A DNA stretch of 58,066 bases from Thermodesulfovibrionia bacterium. GTDB taxonomy: Bacteria > Nitrospirota > Thermodesulfovibrionia > UBA6902. The notes beneath the pieces are model-generated. The model searched no databases. It worked only from the letters and a program-made list of their open reading frames with translations, and was not told the origin of the DNA. Location: assembly GCA_945786855.1 (NCBI GenBank), contig CALZGI010000254.1:1-58066 (forward strand), read 5' to 3'. A program made the position numbers and the translations under genes. Below, in pieces: positions 32,517-41,265 of the stretch (positions within the stretch are counted from its first letter, which is position 1; each line of letters begins with the position of its first letter).

Positions 32517-33644
32517 ATGAAAAATGGAATAACAAGGCTGTTGATTCTACTCTCTGTCATGTCACTGGCAGTAATTCTGTCCTGTACCAAAAAGGATTCT
32601 TCCACGATAAAATTAGGTGTTGCAGGATCTCACAGTGGTGATCTTGCCTCATATGGACTCCCTTCGGTCAAAGCGGCTGAACTCGTCGTTGACGCTGTCA
32701 ATGAAAAGGGAGGTGTCCTTGGCCAAAGAGTTGAACTGCTCGTTGAAGATGACGTCTGCAAACCTGAAATAGCGACAAACACTGCAACAAAACTTGTATC
32801 CCTTGGTGCCCATGTAGTTCTCGGGCATATATGCAGCGGTGCAACAAAAGCGGCACTCGGAATATACAAGGATACAAACCTTATTGCAATGTCGCCTTCA
32901 GCTACAAACCCTCCCCTGACTCAGAGCGGTGATTATCCCAATTTTTTCCGAACCATTGCGTCTGATGATGCTCAGGCAAAGCTCGAAGTTAATTTTGCAC
33001 TGGATGTGTTAAAGCTGAAAAAAATAGCGGTGCTGCATGACAAGGGGGATTACGGAAAGGGTCTTGCAGAATTTGCCAGACTTTTTCTTGAAGAATCGGA
33101 CAAGGCGGACGTTGTTCTCTATGAAGGAATCACACCCGGAGCAGTCGATTATTCCGCAGTGGTCCATAAAATAAAGAACTCCGGAGCCGAAGCTGTCATA
33201 TATGGAGGATACCATCCTGAAGCATCGAAAATAGTTATGCTGATGCGCAAAAAGAAGATGGAGACAGTCTTTATTTCCGATGATGGTGTCAAAGACGTCA
33301 CCTTCATAAAGGTTGCAGGCAATAATGCAGAAGGCGTTTATGCAACAGGGCCGAAAGATGTATCAAAAAACCAGATGGCTATTGCGGCAAATGAGGCCCA
33401 CAAGAAAAAATACGGCTCAGATCCCGGAGCTTTTTTCCTGAATGCCTATGCAGCTGCACAGGCCCTTCTGAATGCAATAGAGAAAGCAGGCTCAACGGAC
33501 TATAAAGCCGTTGCGAAGGCCCTGCGAACTGAATATGTAGACACACCGCTCGGGAAAATCAGTTTTGATGAGCGGGGAGATGCAATAGGCGTCGGCTTTT
33601 CCATGTACCAGGTACGAAACGGTGCATATATTGAATTAGAGTAG
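32517..33644 (+). CDS. livK: branched-chain amino acid ABC transporter, substrate-binding lipoprotein
   Basis: A 375-residue periplasmic binding protein of the Leu/Ile/Val type. The signal peptide ends in a lipobox (AVILSC, Cys23), so it is membrane-anchored. The type-I fold shows IKLGVAGSHSGDLASYGL, the hinge ATKAALGIYKDTNLIAMSPSATNPPLT and IAVLHDKGDYGKGLAEF. It captures a hydrophobic amino acid or related ligand; the exact ligand cannot be read. GGAGG precedes the ATG and a consensus promoter lies upstream. livH, livM, livG and livF follow in order, a complete transporter. Confidence 0.9.
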   Translation: MKNGITRLLILLSVMSLAVILSCTKKDSSTIKLGVAGSHSGDLASYGLPSVKAAELVVDAVNEKGGVLGQRVELLVEDDVCKPEIATNTATKLVSLGAHVVLGHICSGATKAALGIYKDTNLIAMSPSATNPPLTQSGDYPNFFRTIASDDAQAKLEVNFALDVLKLKKIAVLHDKGDYGKGLAEFARLFLEESDKADVVLYEGITPGAVDYSAVVHKIKNSGAEAVIYGGYHPEASKIVMLMRKKKMETVFISDDGVKDVTFIKVAGNNAEGVYATGPKDVSKNQMAIAANEAHKKKYGSDPGAFFLNAYAAAQALLNAIEKAGSTDYKAVAKALRTEYVDTPLGKISFDERGDAIGVGFSMYQVRNGAYIELE

Positions 33645-33848
33645 CATATGCTAATCTGACTACCCGGGGCACCTGTTCTGTGCCCTCTCGTCAGTTCTGC
33701 CTTTTTGCATTCCACCCCATCGGCCGGAGTATTTCTCTTGCATCAGTAGCATGTACCCTCTTAAAGCATGGGGCAACCTCTTCATGCAACAACCGGAAAG
33801 AAAATAAATTTCAATAATTTCCAATATTGCGTATCATAGTAAGCAATT

Positions 33849-34751
33849 ATGCAATATTTCATCGAACTTTTTATGGGAGGCCTGACGAGAGGCAGTATCT
33901 ATGCATTGATTGCCCTTGGCTATACAATGGTGTATGGAATTATTGAGCTCATCAACTTCGCCCATGGAGAAATCTATATGATTGGTGCATTTACTGCCCT
34001 CATCGTTGCCAGTGTCCTGACATTACATGGTTTTAACGAAGTCGCCATACTGGTACTGGCATCACTGGTTGCTGTCATCTATTCATCTGCCTATGGGTAT
34101 ACTATTGAAAAAATTGCCTATAAACCTCTTCGCCACGCACCCCGCCTCTCTCCGTTGATAAGCGCCATCGGCATGTCTATATTCCTTCAAAACTATGTAC
34201 TGCTGGCACAGACATCGGATTTCCTCCCCTTCCCGAGCCTCATTCCCGAATTTCATTTTATGGAGCAATACGAACACATTTTCAGTTCCGCAGAATTAAT
34301 GATATTTCTGACAACAGCATCGGTAATGATTATTTTAACCGTGGTTATCAAATTTACGAAAATTGGAAAGGCGATGCGTGCAACAGCACAGGACAGGACG
34401 ATGGCCATGCTCATCGGTGTTGATGTGAACAGGGTTATTTCGGCCACATTTATTATAGGATCTGCCCTTGCTGCGATCGGTGGAGTTCTCATTGCATCCC
34501 ATATCGGCCAGATTAATTTTTACATAGGTTTTATAGCGGGCATCAAGGCATTCACTGCAGCAGTTCTGGGAGGGATCGGCAGCATCCCCGGAGCTGTCCT
34601 GGGCGGATTCATTCTTGGGTGGACAGAGAGCTTTGCGACCGGTTATGTATCAAGCGACTATGAGGATGTTTTTGCGTTTGCACTTCTTGTGCTCATACTG
34701 ATATTCAGACCGGCAGGAATTCTCGGCAAATCGACGACACAGAAGGTGTAA
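33849..34751 (+). CDS. livH: branched-chain amino acid ABC transporter permease LivH
   Basis: A 300-residue inner-membrane permease with about eight hydrophobic helices. The family start (GLTRGSIYALIALGYTMVYGIIELINFAHGEIYMIGAF) and the EAA-like loop (GKAMRATAQDRTMAMLIGVDVNRVI), described here in parts, are typical of LivH. It forms one half of the membrane channel with LivM. A 200-base gap with a weak GGGCAC/GTGCCC hairpin separates it from livK, perhaps allowing higher expression of the binding protein. Confidence 0.92.
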   Translation: MQYFIELFMGGLTRGSIYALIALGYTMVYGIIELINFAHGEIYMIGAFTALIVASVLTLHGFNEVAILVLASLVAVIYSSAYGYTIEKIAYKPLRHAPRLSPLISAIGMSIFLQNYVLLAQTSDFLPFPSLIPEFHFMEQYEHIFSSAELMIFLTTASVMIILTVVIKFTKIGKAMRATAQDRTMAMLIGVDVNRVISATFIIGSALAAIGGVLIASHIGQINFYIGFIAGIKAFTAAVLGGIGSIPGAVLGGFILGWTESFATGYVSSDYEDVFAFALLVLILIFRPAGILGKSTTQKV

Positions 34752-34759
34752 TTCAGAGA

Positions 34760-35971
34760 ATGAATTTCAATGAAATGAAAAAGTCGTTCCTGGTTTCTCT
34801 GTGGTTCATGTTCCTTACATTCCCCATAATGGTTATTCGGGTGAATCCCATTGAAAAAATTATTGATTGGCGATGGGAAAACATGATCATCGTCGGAACA
34901 GGCAGTTTTTTTCTTTCCTTCCTGTGGCGTTATTTATTGAAAAAAAAAGAAGCAGCGCTTGAAAATAATAAGGCAGGGGAAAAGACCGGAGCTCAATTTG
35001 CCGACAGCCTTCGAACGCATCCAAAGTTTCATTTCGCAGGACGTGCAATTCTTGTACTGATTATCGTAACGTTCCCGTTTCTCTTCTCTATCTATCAGGT
35101 AAACATTATGACAACGGCCCTGATGTACGTGGTACTCGGCCTTGGCCTGAATATTGTTGTGGGACTTGCAGGACTCCTTGATCTGGGATATGTAGCCTTT
35201 TACGCCGTTGGCGCATACAGTTACGGACTGTTAAATCATCACTTCGGTCTTGGCTTCTGGACTGTGCTGCCGCTCGGTGCTTTTATAGGGGCTGTCTTCG
35301 GAATACTTCTCGGGTTTCCCGTCCTCCGGCTGCGGGGTGACTACCTTGCCATTGTAACTCTTGGATTCGGGGAAATCATCAGACTTATTCTGGAAAACTG
35401 GAATGAGTTTTCTTTTGGACCAAGCGGAATCGCCAATATATCGAGACCTTCTTTTTTCGCCATGGACCTGTCTCTTCACGGAGCGACAATCTACCTCTAT
35501 TTTTTGATGATCGGCCTGGCATTGTTTACAGTCTTTGTCGTGAACAGGCTGCAGAATTCCAGGATAGGCAGGGCATGGGTTGCCCTGAGAGAAGACGAAG
35601 TAGCCTGTCAGGCTATGGGTATTGATAAAACAAAGACAAAGCTCTCCGCCTTTGCTCTCGGTGCAACATGGGCCGGCATGATGGGGGTCATGTTTGCTGC
35701 CAAGACAACCTTTATCAATCCGTCAAGTTTTACATTTCTCGAGTCTGCAATAATACTTTCCATTGTTGTGATCGGTGGCATGGGGTCTATCATCGGTGTT
35801 GTCATCGGGGCCTTCGTCCTGATCCTTCTTCCCGAATATCTGAGAGCTTTTTCCGATTACCGGATGCTTCTGTTCGGAGGGATTCTTGTCATAATGATGG
35901 TCTTCCGCCCTCAGGGTATTATCAGTAATGTACGCCGCACGTACACTTTCGAAGGACTGGAAAATGATTAA
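34760..35971 (+). CDS. livM: branched-chain amino acid ABC transporter permease LivM
   Basis: A 403-residue permease. The core (MTTALMYVVLGLGLNIVVGLAGLLDLGYVAFYAVGAY onward) is standard LivM, with the cytoplasmic coupling loop SRIGRAWVALREDEVACQAMGI. The N-terminal about 100 residues add two or more extra membrane helices and a charged loop, as seen in longer LivM proteins. It begins eight bases after livH, and its end overlaps the livG start by eight bases, showing tight coupling. Confidence 0.92.
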   Translation: MNFNEMKKSFLVSLWFMFLTFPIMVIRVNPIEKIIDWRWENMIIVGTGSFFLSFLWRYLLKKKEAALENNKAGEKTGAQFADSLRTHPKFHFAGRAILVLIIVTFPFLFSIYQVNIMTTALMYVVLGLGLNIVVGLAGLLDLGYVAFYAVGAYSYGLLNHHFGLGFWTVLPLGAFIGAVFGILLGFPVLRLRGDYLAIVTLGFGEIIRLILENWNEFSFGPSGIANISRPSFFAMDLSLHGATIYLYFLMIGLALFTVFVVNRLQNSRIGRAWVALREDEVACQAMGIDKTKTKLSAFALGATWAGMMGVMFAAKTTFINPSSFTFLESAIILSIVVIGGMGSIIGVVIGAFVLILLPEYLRAFSDYRMLLFGGILVIMMVFRPQGIISNVRRTYTFEGLEND

Positions 35972-36776
35972 AAAACCGGATAGTCAACCCCGTCCGATAT
36001 TGGAAGTCAGGCAACTCACCATGGACTTCGGCGGCCTTCGCGCTATTGACAACCTTGATCTCGATATCAAAAGAGGGGAAATTCTGGCACTTATCGGCCC
36101 AAACGGTGCAGGAAAAACAACTTTATTTAATTGTATTACCGGAATCTATACTCCTTCCGGCGGGGATATATTCATGCTGGTCCGCAGCAAAAAAAGGGAA
36201 CCCATAAAGGGACTCAAACCAAACAAGGTTACTGCAAAGGGAATGGCCAGGACCTTTCAAAACATACGCCTTTTCCCCACCATGACAGTTCTCGAAAACA
36301 TTATGATCGGCCGTCATTGCCGCACCCGTGCCCGAATTGCAGGTGCTATTTTCAGGGGAAAATCAACGATGAGAGAAGAGAAAGAAGTTGTGAATACAAG
36401 TTATGAAATTCTCGAAAAAATAGGCCTTGCATCCTCAGTGAATGAAATCGCTAAAAACCTGCCCTACGGTGACCAGAGACGTCTTGAAATAGCACGGGCC
36501 CTGGCAACGGAACCTTCTCTCCTGCTGCTTGACGAGCCGGCTGCGGGAATGAATCCCCGAGAAACCAGAGTGCTTGATACGCTCATCACAAAAATTCGTG
36601 ATGAAGAAGGCATTTCCATCCTGTTGATAGAGCACGATATGAAACTTGTAATGAGAATATCCGACCGGGTCACTGTGATGGATTATGGGAAAAAAATTGC
36701 CGAGGGGACCCCAGATGAAATAAAAAACAATCCATCGGTTATCAAGGCATACCTTGGAGAAGAGTTCGTTGCTTAA
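35964..36776 (+). CDS. livG: branched-chain amino acid ABC transporter ATPase LivG
   Basis: A 270-residue ABC ATPase from ATG 35964, which overlaps the last codons of livM. Walker A GPNGAGKT, the signature NLPYGDQRRLEIARALA, Walker B LLLLDEPAAGMNP and the switch histidine (LIEHDM) are all present. It powers LivHM import of amino acids. The C-terminal KAYLGEEF is typical of LivG. Its end overlaps the start of livF. Confidence 0.92.
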   Translation: MIKKPDSQPRPILEVRQLTMDFGGLRAIDNLDLDIKRGEILALIGPNGAGKTTLFNCITGIYTPSGGDIFMLVRSKKREPIKGLKPNKVTAKGMARTFQNIRLFPTMTVLENIMIGRHCRTRARIAGAIFRGKSTMREEKEVVNTSYEILEKIGLASSVNEIAKNLPYGDQRRLEIARALATEPSLLLLDEPAAGMNPRETRVLDTLITKIRDEEGISILLIEHDMKLVMRISDRVTVMDYGKKIAEGTPDEIKNNPSVIKAYLGEEFVA

Positions 36777-37476
36777 ACTCTGCAATATTCAAACATACTA
36801 TGGCAATATACAGGCCCTGAAAGGAGTCAACGTGGAAATCTCTGAGGGTGAAATTATCACTCTCATTGGTGCAAACGGCGCAGGAAAGACAACAACCCTG
36901 ATGTCTGTTTCAGGAATAGTTCCTGCGAGATCAGGGGAAATATTTTTTTTGGGTCAGCCCATCCACAGGATGCAGCCGAACAGAATTGTTTCTCTCGGAA
37001 TTTCCCAGGTCCCTGAAGGACGTCACATATTCCCCCAGTTAACAGTCATGGAGAACCTTCACATGGGTGCATTTTTGAGAAATGACAAAAAGACGATAAG
37101 ACAGGACATAGATTATATGTTTCAACTATTCCCCATGCTCACGCAAAGACGTCATCAGGCAGGAGGAACCCTGAGCGGAGGAGAGCAGCAGATGCTCGCA
37201 ATATCCAGGGCCCTTATGGCACGGCCCCGTCTCCTGTTACTGGATGAGCCTTCATTGGGCCTTGCGCCCAAGATTGTCACGCAGATATTCGAAATTATAA
37301 AAAAAATCAACAGGGAGCAGAATACCACCATTTTTCTTGTAGAGCAGAATGCAAACCTGGCGCTCCAGGTGGCTCACCGGGGATATGTCATGGAAAACGG
37401 AAAAATCGTGCTTTCTGATTCTGCAGACAGCCTTCGTTCCAATGATGCAGTCAAAAAAGCCTATCTTGGTTTGTAA
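36769..37476 (+). CDS. livF: branched-chain amino acid ABC transporter ATPase LivF
   Basis: A 235-residue ABC ATPase. The start is taken as TTG 36769, with GGAGAAGAG upstream; TTG 36754 is also in frame, and both overlap livG. Walker A GANGAGKTT, the signature LSGGEQQMLAISRAL, Walker B LLLLDEPSLGLAP and the LVEQNAN switch region are intact. It completes the livKHMGF set. It converges with the DAHP synthase gene 41 bases away. Confidence 0.92.
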   Translation: MLKLCNIQTYYGNIQALKGVNVEISEGEIITLIGANGAGKTTTLMSVSGIVPARSGEIFFLGQPIHRMQPNRIVSLGISQVPEGRHIFPQLTVMENLHMGAFLRNDKKTIRQDIDYMFQLFPMLTQRRHQAGGTLSGGEQQMLAISRALMARPRLLLLDEPSLGLAPKIVTQIFEIIKKINREQNTTIFLVEQNANLALQVAHRGYVMENGKIVLSDSADSLRSNDAVKKAYLGL

Positions 37477-37517
37477 AACTATCAGAGAGGAACTGATGAG
37501 CAGCACACATCATTTGG

Positions 37518-38633
37518 CTACTCAATTTTCCAGAGGATCGGATTATCAGCATACTTTCGACCACCCTCTTCTTCCTGGCGACGGATTGCTTCTTCATGAA
37601 TCAACTGGAATAAATGAAGGATAAACTCTCCGGACAAATCATATTCTTTTCCTTCCGCCTGTCTGCTTTCAAGAATTTCTTTCCAGCGATGGGGTTGATA
37701 AACTGAAATATTATTCGTTCGCTTCAGGTCACCCATCTTTTCAGCAATTTCCATCCGTGTGCCCAGCAGCTTAAGCAGATGTTCGTCTATGGTATCAACT
37801 TCATGACGGAGCTCTTTAATTCTTTGTTGAAACTCCTCACTGTCCCCAGTCTCACTCTTGACTGTCAGGCGTTTGATTAAATCAATGAACTGTTCAGGGG
37901 TAATTTGCTGACCAGAATCACTCAGGGCCTCCGTCGGATTTCTATGGACCTCAATCATCAATCCATCATAAAGCAAATCGAGAGCTTCCTGCGCAATCGA
38001 AAAAATCAACTCCCTGTTCCCGCAAATGTGACTGGGATCACAGAGAAGGGGAATGTCCGGGACCCGTCGTTTCAGTTCAATAGGAATTTTCCAGTTCGGG
38101 GTGTTTCTGTACAGCACTTTTTTCGATGTACTGAATCCCCGGTGGATTGCACCAATTCTCCTGAGGCCTGCGTTATAAAGACGCATTATGGCCCCAATCC
38201 AAAGCTCAAGGTCGGGGCTGATCGGGTTTTTCACAAAAAGGGGGATATCCGTTCCCTTCAAGGCGTCTGCAATTGCCTGTACCGCAAAGGGATTTGCCGT
38301 GGTTCGAGCTCCGATCCAGAGCACATCTATATTATGCTCCAGGCATGCCTTCACGTGATCAGGATTGGCAACTTCAGTCCCTACGGGCAGGTGCAGTTCA
38401 TCCCGAACTCTCCCGAGCCATTTCAGTCCTTCCGGTCCTACTCCTTCGAAAGACCCGGGATGGGTCCTCGGTTTCCAGATCCCGGCGCGAAAAAATCCGA
38501 CCCTTTGATCAACAAGCCCGCCAGCAGTCTGAAGCACCTGTTCTTCCGACTCGGCACTGCAGGGCCCGACAGAGAGAAACTTTTCCTTAAAAGGCAGGCC
38601 CCATTCTTTCAATGGTGTAATTGATAAATCCAT
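37518..38633 (-). CDS. bifunctional DAHP synthase / chorismate mutase
   Basis: A 371-residue fusion. Residues about 1-265 are a type I-beta-like 3-deoxy-7-phosphoheptulonate synthase with SVGPCSAESEEQ, GTEVANPDH, WIGARTTANPF, LFVKNP, RIGAIHRGF and CDPSHICG metal/substrate motifs. Residues about 280-360 are an AroQ chorismate mutase (QQRIKELRHEVDTIDEHLLKLLGTRMEIAEKMG, described as a block). It joins the first step of the shikimate pathway to the first step toward Phe/Tyr. This order (synthase first, mutase last) is the one I associate with Bacteroidetes, so lateral origin is possible. It could allow feedback by prephenate. Confidence 0.9.
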   Translation of the reverse strand: MDLSITPLKEWGLPFKEKFLSVGPCSAESEEQVLQTAGGLVDQRVGFFRAGIWKPRTHPGSFEGVGPEGLKWLGRVRDELHLPVGTEVANPDHVKACLEHNIDVLWIGARTTANPFAVQAIADALKGTDIPLFVKNPISPDLELWIGAIMRLYNAGLRRIGAIHRGFSTSKKVLYRNTPNWKIPIELKRRVPDIPLLCDPSHICGNRELIFSIAQEALDLLYDGLMIEVHRNPTEALSDSGQQITPEQFIDLIKRLTVKSETGDSEEFQQRIKELRHEVDTIDEHLLKLLGTRMEIAEKMGDLKRTNNISVYQPHRWKEILESRQAEGKEYDLSGEFILHLFQLIHEEAIRRQEEEGGRKYADNPILWKIE

Positions 38634-38888
38634 ATTGTGTACGCCCTCTCGTTCCTCGGTTGCTAATTACCTGACTTATTAAAACACAGGTGCTCTCGTA
38701 GTACTCAATTATACTAACTATGCCGCTATTCGTAAACCAGTCGTGAGTCATTGTTCTTGTCTTGCAGTGCGCATGGTTTCAGATTATTTATGAGTGATAT
38801 CCCTCTTACATAGAAGGTGATATGCCACAAAACAGTTTATATTTCTCTTAACTTCCCGTTTTCTTCACACATAGTGAACAATTATCTC

Positions 38889-38905
38889 GGGCACGCTAAT
38901 TGCAT
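38889..38905 (+). promoter_or_regulatory. sigma-54 (-24/-12) promoter
   Basis: GGGCACGCTAATTGCAT: GGCACG and TTGCA elements, with GG (38890) and GC (38902) exactly 12 bases apart. Only the base before GG departs from consensus. It is 26 bases before the two-CW gene. Confidence 0.7.
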
Positions 38906-38930
38906 TTATTCACATAGGGAGGAAAGAATA

Positions 38931-39239
38931 ATGAAAAAACAAAACTGTTGGGAAATTAAGAAGTGTGGAAGAGATCCGGGCGGCTCAAGGTCCGAAGAAT
39001 TCGGTGTTTGTCCTGCTGCATCAGATACCAGTTCAGACAGCATTAACAGCGGCAGGAATGCCGGGCGACTTTGCTGGGCTGTAGCAGGAACCTTCTGCGG
39101 AGGTAAGGTTCAGGGTGTTTTTGCACAAAAACAGGTTTCATGTATGGCTTGTGAAGTTTTCAAGGAAGTAAAATCTGAAGAAGGGAATAACTTTACTCTT
39201 CTGAAATCAGTGAACACATGCCTTTCGTTTAAGGAATAA
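38931..39239 (+). CDS. two-CW domain protein (cysteine-rich)
   Basis: A 102-residue cysteine-rich protein. ATG 38931 follows GGGAGGAA, and the protein then starts MKKQNCWEIKKCGRDPGG. It has two Cys-Trp pairs (6-7 and 48-49) and further cysteines at 12, 27, 56, 71, 74 and 97. The pattern CWE.KKCGR.PGG ... CPA ... GR.CW.VAGTFCGG.VQG.FA.K...C..CE is that of the two-CW domain family. The cysteines probably bind metal or a cofactor; the role is unknown, though relatives occur near signalling proteins. A sigma-54 promoter lies directly upstream. No signal peptide. Confidence 0.8.
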   Translation: MKKQNCWEIKKCGRDPGGSRSEEFGVCPAASDTSSDSINSGRNAGRLCWAVAGTFCGGKVQGVFAQKQVSCMACEVFKEVKSEEGNNFTLLKSVNTCLSFKE

Positions 39240-39474
39240 GCATCATTTTTCTCTGTTGATTGCTGACCGAGTTCCGTCTATGCCGCATTTCCTCTCATCT
39301 TTTATTGCCTCCCATCCTGCCCTCCTGGAAATATAATTGTTCTGACCTGCTCTCTCCCGCAGACTCCTCTCCTTCGCAGATTTTTTTTAGTGTCTAATAT
39401 TGCAAATACTGTGTCAAGAGATTAGACTTAGTATTATTAATATAATAATCATCTATGGCATTGCAGGACAATTA

Positions 39475-39990
39475 ATGTTACGAAAACTCATATTCCTTGG
39501 GAATATATATACATACAAGCTACAGGTCATGCTGGGCATGAAAAGATCAGACGTAATGTCGTCTATAAATAATTATTACAGAGAGGCCTTTAAAAAGCTC
39601 CGGAAAGAGGATATTGCAATTATCCTTCCTCACTGTCTGATAGACGATAAATGCCCTGCCAGATTTTCAAAGTCTGACGGTGTTCTGTGTACCAGATGCA
39701 AACTCTGCGGATGCGGGAAGATATTAGAGGCAGCGGAAACAAAAGGATATCAGTTTTATATTACTCCCAGTGTAGGTTTTACGAAAAGACTTGTCCAGAG
39801 AAAGAAGCTCAAAGGGGTAATCGGTATCGCCTGTGAGTATGAAATAGAAAAAGGCATACATTCGGAAAAAATCACCGCCCTCGGAGTACGAATGAATGGA
39901 ACAAGTATAAAAACACAGGGCATTCGTCTGCATGAGTATGATTGTATGCGCAACAGCGTCGACTGGGATAAAATAGAAGCTCTGATGTGA
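39475..39990 (+). CDS. DUF116 domain protein
   Basis: A 171-residue protein from ATG 39475 (AGGA seven to nine bases upstream). The core is the DUF116 pattern: IILPHCLIDDKCPARF, then LCTRCKLCGCGKILEAAETKGYQFY, GVIGIACEYEIEKGI and a late HEYDCM cysteine. Nine or so cysteines suggest metal binding. The function of DUF116 is unsettled; in other genomes it occurs with lipoate- or radical-SAM-type genes, which are absent here. Upstream, GTCTAAT and ATTAGAC form separated inverted arms around 39391-39426, a possible operator. Residues 1-25 are hydrophobic and may associate with the membrane. Confidence 0.75.
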   Translation: MLRKLIFLGNIYTYKLQVMLGMKRSDVMSSINNYYREAFKKLRKEDIAIILPHCLIDDKCPARFSKSDGVLCTRCKLCGCGKILEAAETKGYQFYITPSVGFTKRLVQRKKLKGVIGIACEYEIEKGIHSEKITALGVRMNGTSIKTQGIRLHEYDCMRNSVDWDKIEALM

Positions 39991-40113
39991 ACAACAGCGC
40001 CCGGTCTTCAGCTGTCTTGATCACGCCGAACAGAAAACAAGTACCCGCATAATGCTGTATTCAGTTCTGAAACAGTTGACTGAAAGAGAAAGACGATATC
40101 TGGAGAAAGCCCT

Positions 40114-41160
40114 CTACTCGTATTCCGGCTCCTCAAAGGTATAAATCTCGAGCAGGGAGAGGCAGAGCGCCGTTATCAGCGGCCCGAGGATGAAACCAAG
40201 AAATCCAAAAAAATTGATGCCGCCCAGGACGCTAAAAAACACCAGAAGGGTATGAAGTTTTGTGCGGCCGCCTATTACGAGCGGCTTAATGATATTATCA
40301 ATACTGGTAATTAACAGAACACAATAGAGAAGAAATCCTATCCCCTTTGCATAACTTCCCGACAGGAGCAAATATATTCCCGTAGGCACCCATATGGTGG
40401 CACAACCGAAAAGTGGAACAAGAGAAAATATTGCCATTGCTGTCCCCCAGAATACAGGTGACTGCAGACCGAAAACCAGGAAGGCAAATCCTCCAAGCAT
40501 ACCCTGTGCTACAGCCACCGCCAGCCCTCCGTAAATTGCCGCCACGACCAGCTCCCGGACACGCTCTTCAAGCCTGTCTTTCTGATTTTCCGAGAAGGGC
40601 AGCAGTTTCTTGATAAACTTTGCAAGGGTGTCTCCGTCTTTAAGAAAATAAAATGTCGTTATACACATAATGATGAAACTAACAATAAGAAGAACCGCAT
40701 TTTTAAAAACCGCGGATATATGCTCTGCAATGGTTTTCCCGATTGTCTTTAACGTATTCACTACTCCCTGCTGCAAGTCTATTCCCTTGAATATTTCATA
40801 GGAACCGATTTTTTCAAAAAAAGCTGCCACTCGGGGATAGTTCTGTATTTGCGTTAATGTATCAAAACCCTTTTCCTCAAGCAAATGGTAAACATCATTA
40901 ATCTCGTCAACCAGTGAGCCCACAATTAACGAGAAGGGGCCAAGCATAATGATTAAAATAAGTATCAGGGTAATCAGAGATGCTGCCCACGGCCTTTTGA
41001 TAGGCTTAAGCAGTAAACGGTAAAGCGGATAGAAAATGATGCTCAGAACCATGGCCCATGCTATTGTTATGAGAAAGGGACTGATCACCTGATAAAAAAG
41101 ATAGAAAAGGGCGAGAATTATGGCAAGTGAAAATGTCTTATATAACCATTCCGCTTTCAT
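40114..41160 (-). CDS. AI-2E family transporter (TqsA/PerM type)
   Basis: A 348-residue inner-membrane protein with about seven or eight hydrophobic helices. The family pattern is clear: ISPFLITIAWAMVLSIIFYPLY near the N-terminus, YFLKDGDTLAKFIKKLLPF in the middle and NIIKPLVIGGRTKLHTLLVFFSVLGGINFFG near the end (blocks quoted separately). Members export autoinducer-2 or act as Na+/H+ antiporters, so the substrate is not known. It lies about 100 bases downstream of the D-aminoacylase gene on the same strand. Confidence 0.85.
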   Translation of the reverse strand: MKAEWLYKTFSLAIILALFYLFYQVISPFLITIAWAMVLSIIFYPLYRLLLKPIKRPWAASLITLILILIIMLGPFSLIVGSLVDEINDVYHLLEEKGFDTLTQIQNYPRVAAFFEKIGSYEIFKGIDLQQGVVNTLKTIGKTIAEHISAVFKNAVLLIVSFIIMCITTFYFLKDGDTLAKFIKKLLPFSENQKDRLEERVRELVVAAIYGGLAVAVAQGMLGGFAFLVFGLQSPVFWGTAMAIFSLVPLFGCATIWVPTGIYLLLSGSYAKGIGFLLYCVLLITSIDNIIKPLVIGGRTKLHTLLVFFSVLGGINFFGFLGFILGPLITALCLSLLEIYTFEEPEYE

Positions 41161-41265
41161 GAGTACGTGAACCTTGCACGTAGTTTAACAGCATTGGATG
41201 AAAAATATAAGCTGAACTGTCCCGTCTCAAATAATCATGATATTCTTGAAAACGGGCATTTTCCA

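Noticed and set aside
39380-39400. Sigma-54 element before DUF116 (GTGTCTAATATTGC)
   Set aside because: The -24 position has GT instead of GG, which is essential for sigma-54.
39391-39426. GTCTAAT...ATTAGAC arms upstream of the DUF116 gene as a terminator or operator
   Set aside because: The arms are separated by 22 bases with no supporting promoter; noted only in the gene entry.
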